A stretch of DNA of 64,000 nucleotides from Brachionus koreanus (Eukaryota; Rotifera; Eurotatoria; Ploima; Brachionidae): NCBI GenBank assembly GCA_016987375.1, contig PJRA01000506.1:187854-251853 (forward strand), in the 5' to 3' direction. Positions 55,037 through 64,000 of the stretch are shown here, one piece after another. A program made the translations under genes and the position numbers. The number at the start of each line of letters is the position of its first letter. Within the stretch, counting starts at the first letter, position 1. The notes under the pieces are model-generated. The model searched no databases. It was not told the origin of the DNA and saw nothing but the letters and a program-made list of their open reading frames with translations.

Positions 55037-58000
55037 ATGAAAAATTTAGTAATTCAAATCAAATTTTGTTTATTGTTTATATTTATACGAATTAGTTGTT
55101 TAAATTTGGAGACCAAAAATATAATTTTGCACAGTCCAGTCTTTGCCAAAGACACAAATTTTGGATATTCGGTTGCAGGATATCAAGTCGACGGAGACCC
55201 ATGGATTCTAGTCGGCGCGCCACTTACCGAACGAGAGCGATATCATGGACAAATGACTAAAAGTCGTGAGGGTGCTGTTTATCGATGTAGAATAAACACG
55301 CCTAATAGCTGTTTTATGCTGCCGTTTGATAAAAAAGATTGGAGTGAAGTGAGAGATCACTACGGAATTTATTATTCTGAAAACAAAACCAATCAATTAC
55401 TAGGCTCTACTTTATTAGTAAACGATGACATTATCATGACATGTGCACCTAATTATAGGTATGTAACTCGAATGCTGGGACAAGACGAGTTCAGATATGA
55501 GCCAACTGGAACTTGTTTCACTCTTCGTGATAAAATGAGAAAATTTGAAGAGCATTCTCCTTGCAGAAATTGTAAGGCTTCAAATTTTATTCTATTTTTT
55601 TTCAAGTTTATTTTTTTAAGCATTATGGGGCCATCATAGACAAGGCTATTGTCAAGCTGGATTCTCAGCAGCCATTTCAAAAAATGACTCGTCTTTGTTT
55701 ATTACTGGACCTGGTGCTTGGTACTGGCAAGGCATGGTCTTTTCAATAAATATATTCAATAAAGAAATAAGACATAAATATCCGACAAGAAGTGGAGAAG
55801 GAAAAAATGATGACAGTTATCGTGGATACGCTTTGGATGTAGCCCATTTTGATAATGACATTTACGAGGATATTGTAGTGAGCTCGCCAAGAGCAAACAA
55901 CTGTAAGGGTTATATAGAAATTTTTAGCTCAAATTTTCGTCTTCTAAAAAAAATAAACGGAGAACAAGTAAAATTTTTTTTTTAATTAAACATGAATAGC
56001 TTTTTTATTTTTATTGATAATGAAAAGATTGGAGCCTATTTTGGTGCTTCTTTGATTGCACTTGACTTGAATAGTGATTTAGCTTCAGATATTGTAATTG
56101 GCTCCCCTATGTTTAAAAAGGACACAGAAAATTATGATATCGGACGAGTGGACATTTTCATTCGTGACAAAAAATCAAATGGATTTGTTTTCAAAAAATA
56201 TACTTTGTATGGTTTTAAGCGAAGATCACGCTTTGGTAGTGCCATTACTAAGCTTGGAGACATCAATGATGATGGATTTAATGGTAAAATAAAATTCCTT
56301 AAAAAAAATAAATCTTTATTTTGAAAAAATTATTTAGATATAGCAGTTGCGGCTCCATATGATGGAGACGATAATTCCGGAATTGTTTATATATTTAATG
56401 GAAATAGTTACGGATTAGATATGAGTCCTAGTCAAGTATATTAGATATTTAGCCAAAATATTGTAAAAAAATAATTTTCAATTGTTTTAAGATCATTAAA
56501 GGTTCTGATTATGGTATGAAGACATTTGGCTTTTCACTTTCAGGAGGGCTAGATTTGGATGGAAATGAATATCCTGATCTTATTGTCGGAGCTTATAAGT
56601 CCAATGCAGTTGCATACATTAGAGCCAAATCAGTGATAAAGACTAAAATTTTAACTCAAGTTAATCCTAAGGCTATTGATTTTGACTCACAAAAGTATTA
56701 TTGCGATGCAAACAAAACAAAATTTTGGTAAATTTTATTTAAATATAGATTTTTTTTTTACATTTTTTATTATTCTTTAAGTGTTAATTTCGAATATTGT
56801 ATAGAATATTTTGGCAAATCATTGCCTAAAAATATGAGTAAGATAATTTAGATCAATGATTAAACATAAATTAAAAAAATATACATTTTTTAGAAATATC
56901 TATAAATCTTGAGCTCGATATTGACAAATTTCAAAACAAAAGTCTAATTAGAGCAAATTTCAATGAAACAAATTCATATCATCTAATACATAACTATACA
57001 TTCAAATTGAATAGTAGAAGTTGTTTTAGACAAGTTATTAAAATAAAGGTAAGATCTTTTGTTTTTCTTTATGTAGTTTTGAAAATTAAAATTCCAAATT
57101 GGAAAGCGAAGTAGCTGTAGCATTGACAGAGTTATTCGGAGGTTTTTTTTAAATATAATCACAAATTATTAGAAGTTTTTTTTTGTGAAATTTGTGTGAT
57201 TGAATATAAATATGATATAATTGAAAAAAAAATTTTAATTCGAATCTAAATTTTATTCAAAGACCTAGGTTTTCATGCAAGATTGATATTTTTTCATAAT
57301 TTTTGAGGTGATCAGTTTTTAGTAGAAAAAAATTCATTCATTTTTTGCAATTCTTCTGTTGATTAATAAAAAATTCAAGAACATTTAAACTAAAAATTTA
57401 TTTACCATCGATTAATTTTTTGCTTCCAATTATTTATACTTTGTGTCTAAAGGTAAAGTTGTTTTTAAGTCACGACTCGACTTTTATATGCTATTTAATG
57501 GATTGTGTTTCATGGAACTAGATCTTCTTTTTAGTCAAATGAGAAAAATTTAAATTAATTAATCATTAGTTAAAATTAGACTTTAAAAGTTATTGATATT
57601 TTTAAATGTATAATCAGCTTAGATGTTTTTTTATTAAATAAAAATAATCTAAATATGAATTTATTATTTTAATGTAAATTTATCACCTCAAAAATAATCA
57701 AAAAATAACAAATTTAAATAGAAGTAATAGTAGGAGTTAATACTGCAACCCTTTCGGTAAAGTTACCTTGAAGCTATAGCAGTAGATTCGACTGATTCAT
57801 GAGCCATTTGTCCAGGTTATTTTTGAAACTGTTTATTGATACAGAATTTACTTTATGCTGAGTTAAACTGTTTCAAAAACTAACTACTCAGTTATTTAAA
57901 CAATGATGTTGTTGCAATCAGTTTTTCACTTTTTCTTTCACAACCTATTATGAAAAGAATTTAAACCATTCTCAAAGTTAATAGTTTCTTTCCCATTAAT

Positions 58001-60527
58001 TATTTTATTGTCCGATTCTTTGTTCTACCTTTTCTTTTTATATTTTATTCCATAAGAACAAGCAAAATTTTCTACAGTAGTTAATTGATCTAAATATTTT
58101 TTTATTTTAAATTTCTGATTGAAAAAAAATTTCAAAATTTATTAAATTTATTTTATTTAGGAAAAAAAATGATGTAAGACCAAGCGCCAAAAAAATCCTC
58201 GGAGTTTTGAGTGTTAAATAGTTGAATTAAATAATCTATCATGCGTCTAATTTTGAGTTCAGTTAAATTAATCATTCTAAGTCTAGTCGAGTAATCATAA
58301 TTCCAAAGTCAAGAAATGATCTTTGTCGTTCTTCTTCGTACCATCTCGATTTCAGAAATGTCTTTTTCAAGAAATAGAAACCATAAACTCTAGATGAGAT
58401 CTTTCCAGTGCATTATTTCAAGAAAATCTCATTCTCAATAAAAAACCAAATTTTTAAAATTATCGATAGGACAAAATAATATAAATTAATAAAAAAAATA
58501 ATTTCTCTTATAAACATAGAGGAGCTCAATCAGAAATTCAAAGAAAAGTTTATAAATTTTCGAATGAAAAATACTTTTAGGAAAAGATTGATTTTTCAAA
58601 AACATAAACTCATTTAAATAATTTTTTTATTTTCTTCTAAAATTTTTAAATGTCATTTAAAAATAAAGCATAATTGTTTATATAGACTTTATTTTTTTAC
58701 TGAATTAAATGAATATTATTAATATCTACCACCTAAAATTAAATAATCATAGATCAATTTTTATAAATTTTATTTAGTTAATATGTATATATTTTTTTTA
58801 ATTATGATCAGAAAAATCTTCGTGACAAGCTTAGTCCAATAAACTGTCGAATAAATCTCACATTACCGAGATACGATACAGAATGGGAATTATTACCCAT
58901 GTTTGGTTCGATCCAAGATTCATCTAAAATACACGAAATTCGATTCTTAAGAAACTGTGGGCCGGATGATATTTGCATTCCTGATTTACAAGTCACTGCC
59001 TCAACGTAAATATAACAATCTCAGTTAAATTTGTTTTCTATATTTATGAATTATTTTTAGTCCAACAAAAAAGTTTATTTTTGGATCACAAAATTATATT
59101 GATATTAACATTAGAGTGGAAAATACCAAAGAAGATGCTTTTGAATCGCAATGTCACATTAACTTGCCGTACGGAGTTAATTTTGTAAAAGCTTTTGTCA
59201 CACAAAATTCATTGGTATTGTTGATTTTTTAAATTGAATTTGAATAAAATTCTTTTTTTAAATTTAAGTCACAACAACTATTTTTACCTTGCTACCAAAA
59301 TAAAAGATCAAATAGTACAAAAATTATCTGTGATATTGGAAATCCAATGATTTCAGGATCATCTGTAATTAATTGATTTAATATTTCATTTGCATTGAAA
59401 AAAATATTTAAATTTTTAAATTCAAGAAAAGTTTCACAATCAGAGTAGCCCCTCAAAATTTAATCTTAAATGAAGAAGTACTTAAATTTAATATAACAGT
59501 GATCAGGTAAAAAAAAAATCTAACTAAATAATTAAATAATTTTTTTATTTTTAGTTCAAATAAAGAAAATTTAATTACTACATTCGACAATGAGCACTAC
59601 GTATATGTAGTATTAGATGCTGTTCCAAAATTAGCCCTAATTGGCAAACAGTATCAAGAGCAAGTAATCTATGATTCAAAGTTAACCTCAAACTCGAAAA
59701 AATATGCCTACGAAACTGAATTTGACATTGGTCCTGAAATAATGCATGAATATAAAATTCTAAATAAAGGTCCAAGTAAATTTTCATTGAGTGAAATAAT
59801 TATAACTTGGCAAAATCAAATAAAAATTGGCAAAAAAAACGAAAATTTTTTGTACTTAATGGATGTGCCTTACACAGAAGGTCCTATTCAGTGTGATGTC
59901 GAAAATTTTTTAATAAATCCTTTAAATCTGACGGTAATAAAACTATCAATTACTTGAAAAAAAATTATTACTTTTATTTTACAGAAATTAAGTGATGATA
60001 AGATTAAGAATCCAGAAAAATATTATTTCGAAATTAAAAAAGTTAAAAGAGGCATTCATACAAAGAAAAATGATTTTTCTACTAATATTTTGAGCCTTTT
60101 ACCAGCAGAGTTCTATGTTAACACCTATCGGAATGTGTTTTTTGACATAAATATGGAAATGGTAGACTGTGCTTCAGGTATTGTCAACACCAATCAAGTT
60201 CATAAAAGCAAAATAAAATTCAATTCGAATAAATTAAAAATGATCAATACTGAACTATACAAAAAATATTGTTCATTTATTCATTGTAAAATAAATGATT
60301 TAAATGCAGATGAATCTGCATTGATTCGATTAAGATTTAGACTTTGGGCTAAAACTTTGGCCAAGGTAGTTTTATTTTACTTCCAATTATTCAAAATTTT
60401 TTAAATTTATTTTTTCTCAAAGAATCCAGAGATATACTCCATAAAAACAGATGCAATGTCAGTTGTTACACAAATACCATATAAAAATTTGAATATTAAT
60501 TTAAATCAATATCAAAATTCAATAAAA
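55037..60527 (+). CDS. Integrin alpha subunit, 14 ectodomain exons, 3' end not found
   Basis: Exons: 55037-55571, 55621-55967, 56028-56283, 56338-56435, 56492-56727, 56782-56837, 56894-57048, 58812-59005, 59061-59214, 59269-59364, 59427-59506, 59555-59933, 59985-60365 and 60423-60527. In frame, 3072 nt, 1024 residues. A signal peptide (residues 1-23) precedes a seven-bladed FG-GAP beta-propeller: [63 protein letters not shown] with Ca-binding DxNxDG loops, and [15 protein letters not shown]. There is no inserted I-domain. Thigh and calf regions follow, including the conserved [15 protein letters not shown]. The YWQG and overall form suggest the RGD-binding alphaV/alpha5/PS2 group. The ectodomain is complete in length, but the membrane helix and GFFKR tail are missing after the last donor site (GTAAGT at 60528). 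Confidence 0.9.
57049..58811. other. 1.76-kb intron of the integrin gene
   Basis: Contains the LINE 3' remnant at 57720-58400; the rest is A+T-rich. Flanking exons join in phase 0, inside the thigh/calf region. Confidence 0.6.
57720..58400 (-). mobile_element. LINE 3'-end fragment, antisense
   Basis: On the minus strand: [20 protein letters not shown], then [20 protein letters not shown] and [14 protein letters not shown], the conserved region after RT in CR1-like LINEs (usual form: IE-VQRRATKLI, RL--LNL-TLE-RR-RGDLI). Further on, [13 protein letters not shown] sequence and [20 protein letters not shown] with LDKW give the C-terminal module. Stops are present, so inactive. Confidence 0.85.
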
Positions 60528-60653
60528 GTAAGTTATTTTTGGATATAATATGTCAAACTGGTTTTAAAAAAATATGCATTTGTCCAAATTTTTTTGAAAT
60601 TTTAATTTAAATTTTTTAGCTACTGTTTATATTGAATCAGATTTTTATTAGAT
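60528..60653. other. Sequence after the last integrin exon
   Basis: Begins with a strong donor GTAAGT. An acceptor-like TTTTTTAG at about 60612-60619 would open a 12-codon frame (LLFILNQIFIR, then stop) in phase 0. That is hydrophobic but too short for a membrane helix and has no GFFKR. Confidence 0.35.
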
Positions 60654-60925
60654 AATTTACAGTTATTTTTTTTTTACCCTATTCTATCCTAGTGGATAAT
60701 GGGGAGGAGCTCATCTCCTTTTCAAGTACCTTTTTGAGCAACAGCTCCGATCTGACACAGAGGCTACTGCATCGAGCGGATTTGACGAAAGGGGTTTAAA
60801 CATGCGCCCCGTATTGCAGAGACATTTTGAAGATTTTTCCACCCTCAGTGGGTTTTGAACCCTCCACCCTCTGCATGACTAACACACAAACCACTCGGCT
60901 ATACGGGCTACAATTTACATTTATT
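60654..60925 (-). mobile_element. Full-length tRNA-derived SINE with target-site duplication
   Basis: Element 60668-60911 on the minus strand. Box A TAGCCGAGTGG is at 60891-60901 and box B GGTTCAAAACCC at 60850-60861; the body includes ATACGGGGCGCATG and GGAGCTGTTGCTC; the 3' end is CTAGGATAGAATAGGGTAAA with an A tail. Flanks are 14-bp direct repeats AATTTACAGTTATT (60654-60667) and AATTTACATTTATT (60912-60925), one mismatch: a clear LINE-mediated insertion. It is the same family as the copy at 9653-9854. Confidence 0.92.
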
Positions 60926-61545
60926 AGGGAATTTTTTTTATTATTGATCGAAATTTTATTTTAAAATGGAAAAAATTTCTGTAATAATTCCTGAAAAACA
61001 CTAAAATAATCAAGATGAAGAAATTCAAGACAGACATCTAGGATAAAATGGTATAAAAATCATCGTTGAATAAGTAGCTCAAATGCTTCTCAAAATTTAT
61101 AAATAAATTATTTAATCTCTTATTATCAAGCACCAGAGCTTGAAAAGCCGTCTGCCATTGAATTCTAATGGTTAATCTAAATCTTAAAAATTATTTTCTA
61201 TCATAAATCATCAATTTTTTTAACGTAAATTTTGGTTAATTAGCAATTTTTGTTTCAAAAATTCTGATCAATATTGCAGTATTATTTGTATTTATTATTC
61301 ATTTTAAAATGATTTGACAGAATTTTGAAATATTGAATTCATAAACGAACTAAAAAGTGGTTGAATTTAAAATTTGTTTCAAATCTAATAATTAATAAAA
61401 AATTAATTCCATTAGGAATTAGAGTTGGGTTAATTTAGTTAATTAATTATTATTTTAAGAGTTTATTAATGATCACTAAAATACAAAAAAATTTTTTTTT
61501 GAATAATAATTATAATTAAAACAAATTTAAAGTTTCAGCGCATTT
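60926..61545. other. Intergenic region between the integrin exons and the GPCR
   Basis: 620 nt searched on the plus strand for the missing integrin membrane exon. One candidate, after TATTGCAG at about 61278, gives only a short hydrophobic frame (LFVFIIHFKMI, then stop) without the GFFKR motif. The GPCR 3' UTR is expected at the right end. Confidence 0.4.
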
Positions 61546-63071
61546 TTATATTTTTTTTTGTTGAAAACGGCTAAATAAATTTTCCTTTCTTCTATCTAAA
61601 TTCATATGCTCTTTTTTCTTAAATTGAAAGCAAAAAAAAACACATTGAATAATTTTTAAAAAAGCCTTTCGAAATTTAACATGTAAAAATGGATAGAGAA
61701 TGGGATTTAGTGTGGAATTGAACCATAGGAGCCAAAAAGCAAATTCGTATACATGTTCATTGATAGCGTTTGTCCAAACTGCTTTAATTAAAGTCAAAAA
61801 TGTATAAGGTGCCTAAAATTTTCAAAATTGAATTATGTAAAATTAAAAATAAAAAAAAATACCCAACAAAAAACAAATGCGAAAACTAATATAAAAAGAG
61901 AGCGTGCAGCTTTTTTGTCTTTGGTCAAATTTCTACTCGATTGATTTTTTTTGGGCTTCAAATACGAAGTGTATTGATTTGTAGAACTTTTCGATCCAAC
62001 AAGAATACTTGTACATGCAGCATGATTTGATTCTAGAGCTAAAGACACTAGCGACTTAGAGTTTTTCTTGTGAATTTTTTCATTAGTTTTATCCTCGATA
62101 TCATTGAGTAAAAAGTTTGATTCGTTTTTTATTTTTCCAGTTCTTGGTATATCATCAGAGCTACAAGAGCCAGATGATGAAGGAGAGTTGACCAATTTTT
62201 TTTTTACCATCTCTTGACCATATTTTTGGTTTTGTTTTATTTCTAAATTGTCGACTGTATCTATTTTTTTTCTGATATTGCCAATGCTTTTTTCTATGTT
62301 AAAAGTCGGTTTTTCTGTCCTAATTAATCCTCGAGATCGTTTTCTAATATTTAAATAAACAGCCAAGTTCAATCCACATATGCTGATTAGCGGAGCAAAA
62401 AATTCAACACAAGCAGTAGCTGTCAAATAGACTAAATTATCGTGAAAAGCTACTTGACATTCTCCTTCTTTAACTGATTGCTCTTCTGAAATTATCTCCC
62501 AGAAAACTATTGCAGGAGCATAGTTAAAAAATGCAATAGACCATACAGTTATTATAATGAACAACGCTTTGGATACCCGCTGACTAGAAACATACTTAAG
62601 TCCGCGGCTTACCAACAAATAACGATCAAGACTAATAACAACAATGCATAAAACAGATGCACTACCTACAACATAGTCAAGCACTAACCATACTGTACAA
62701 GCCATTTTACCAAATTTCCACAATCGATTGTTAAGCATGAATGGTGCATACGGTGGTATCAGAATTCCAATTAGCAGATCGGCTATTGATAAATTAAGAA
62801 TAAAATAATTTGAATATTTTCTTAGATTTTTGTCGATTACAAATGCTGTAATTACAAATACATTACCAATTATTGTAATCGATGACATCAAACCTGCAAC
62901 AATAGCTATCAACACTGTCAGCCATGGTGCATAAGTAAGGCTTGAATTTTCATTCGTAGTAATGCTGTTGATTAATCTAGTGAAAGAGCTGAGATTTGAA
63001 CTAGAAATGTTGCTGTGATGTGTATCAATTTCCAAATAATCATTATTAATTTGGTTAAATGAATCGATCAT
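61546..63071 (-). CDS. Biogenic amine GPCR, histamine H3-like, two exons
   Basis: Exons 61863-63071 and 61546-61812, joined across a 49-nt intron in phase 0 to give 491 aa. It is a class A receptor: GNVFVITAFV in TM1, LNLSIADLLIG in TM2, Cys125-Cys205 disulfide, Asp132 in WLVLDYVVGS (amine-binding D3.32), SLDRYLLVSR (DRY at 149-151), VEFFAP with Glu223 at 5.46, CWAPY across the splice junction, and NPILY (439-443). The TM3, TM5 (VEFFAPLIS, NLAVYLNIRKRSRG) and TM7 (FWLLWFNSTLNPILYP) segments are closest in pattern to histamine H3/H4 receptors; muscarinic receptors are the alternative. The third intracellular loop is long (about 150 residues), Ser/Lys-rich, typical of Gi-coupled amine receptors. 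N-glycosylation sequons lie in the first 45 residues. A D3.32/E5.46 pair is known to fit histamine in H3; ligand identity here is inference. Confidence 0.9.
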
Positions 63072-64000
63072 TTTATTGAGTTTTGATTATTTTAAATCAT
63101 ATTTTTTCTAAATAATAGAAATAAAATATTTTTGATTATATCTTTAAATATTAAATCTAGAAGAAATTTGATAGTTTTGAATCTTTTTTTTTCGAAAAAA
63201 AAGTTTGATTTTATTTATAAAAAATTTTAAAAAATCAGACAAAAATTGTTTAGATTTGATCTTGGATGTCAGTTCATTTCAAATAAAAAATAGATATCTT
63301 TACTAATAAGGCAAATTTAAAAAATAATTTTTTTTGATTGACTATGATTCAATTATTTCCAACATTTGAAATTAATGAAAAAGAATCTAATAATAATTAA
63401 CGAAAAAATTTATTTAAGTTTATATTAAAATAAAATGAAAAATATCGATTTATTGTATCATGTTAACTTGAAAGATAATAATTTTTATTTTACTTTAGGA
63501 AATATTCAAAAATTTAAACATCTAATTATACGGAAGGTCAAAATTGGCTTGTTACAAAAATTAGGCATTAACAATCAGACAATTGTATCAAGGAGTCTTA
63601 TTAACTAGATTTCAAAAATATTTCGCATAACTATTGAAAAATAAGACTTAATTAATTATTTAAGATTAAGAATTTTAATGAAATCAAGGCCAATCTCTAG
63701 TGTGATTCTTTGTTTGTTATTACAATTGAAATTTTGCTGTTTCTGAAGATTTTTTTTTTTAAATTTATGTAAAATATGGAAATCAAGATTTTCTAATCAA
63801 TGAAAAATATACTGATTTAAATTAAGGCATTGTCTTTTTAAAAATGTTCTTATAACTCAAACAATTAATTAAATTTTGTTTCATAATTTTCTCGATATTT
63901 TCAAAAAATAGTTCTGTTTAAATAATGAAAATTAGATTTAGAGTTAAGAGAAAAATTAATTTTTTTATTTAAAGCATAAAAACGAAAATTAAAAACAAAT
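63072..64000. other. Upstream region of the GPCR to window end
   Basis: 930 nt of A+T-rich DNA containing the GPCR promoter and 5' UTR (minus strand). A 57-codon ATG frame on the plus strand at 63435-63608 has no recognisable motif. Nothing else is supported. Confidence 0.4.

Noticed and set aside
63435..63608. 57-codon ATG frame (plus strand), with an acceptor-like TTTAG inside
   Set aside because: No similarity recognised and length within chance; neither a small gene nor the missing integrin exon (no hydrophobic helix, no GFFKR).
1..64000. CRISPR arrays, bacterial operons or prophage
   Set aside because: Spliceosomal introns and animal gene families throughout; no regularly spaced repeats seen.

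Overview
This is an A+T-rich stretch of animal nuclear DNA with many very short GT-AG introns (mostly about 49-120 nt), a few 1-3 kb introns, and scattered decayed transposons. The genes fit a bilaterian invertebrate. Compactness, base composition and intron size suggest a monogonont rotifer such as Brachionus, but that is inference: no rRNA or mitochondrial sequence is present to test it. Exon-intron structures were derived by reading splice sites and checking that phases close. Layout: (1) 0.6-7 kb holds four head-to-tail plus-strand genes: epsin, a C18orf32/UPF0729 homologue, a TMEM170 homologue and an ADPRM-type phosphoesterase. An eight-exon ROGDI gene meets them on the minus strand. (2) 7-12.3 kb is a young accessory region. 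It has two minus-strand type II membrane protein genes sharing a perfectly identical 831-bp ectodomain block, an inverted decayed third copy, a degraded LINE reverse transcriptase and a tRNA-derived SINE containing a 7-N gap. (3) 12.9-17.4 kb is a six-exon minus-strand coiled-coil gene resembling MPHOSPH9. (4) 20.1-23.7 kb is an eight-exon syntaxin-8 gene (minus). (5) 24.1-26.6 kb is an intronless 838-aa probable mitochondrial protein (plus). (6) 27.7-28.0 kb is a hairpin MITE-like element with 136-bp arms. (7) 28.9-30.5 kb has a small predicted myristoylated protein and the axonemal dynein light chain DNALI1 (both minus). (8) 32.7-49.4 kb is a 25-exon plus-strand gene for a 2176-aa coiled-coil protein ending in a PACT domain (pericentrin/AKAP9 family); its introns carry a second hairpin element, a GC-rich island and LINE fragments. 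(9) 49.4-55 kb is nearly empty. (10) 55-60.5 kb is a 14-exon integrin alpha ectodomain gene whose membrane and cytoplasmic exon is not found; a full-length SINE with target-site duplication lies just downstream. (11) 61.5-63.1 kb is a two-exon biogenic amine (histamine H3-like) GPCR on the minus strand. Functionally these are housekeeping and cell-biology genes: endocytosis and endosomal SNAREs (epsin, STX8), V-ATPase assembly (ROGDI), centrosome and cilium (MPHOSPH9-like, DNALI1, PACT protein), adhesion (integrin) and signalling (GPCR). They do not form an obvious pathway. The most unusual part is the 7.4-12.3 kb duplicated gene family.
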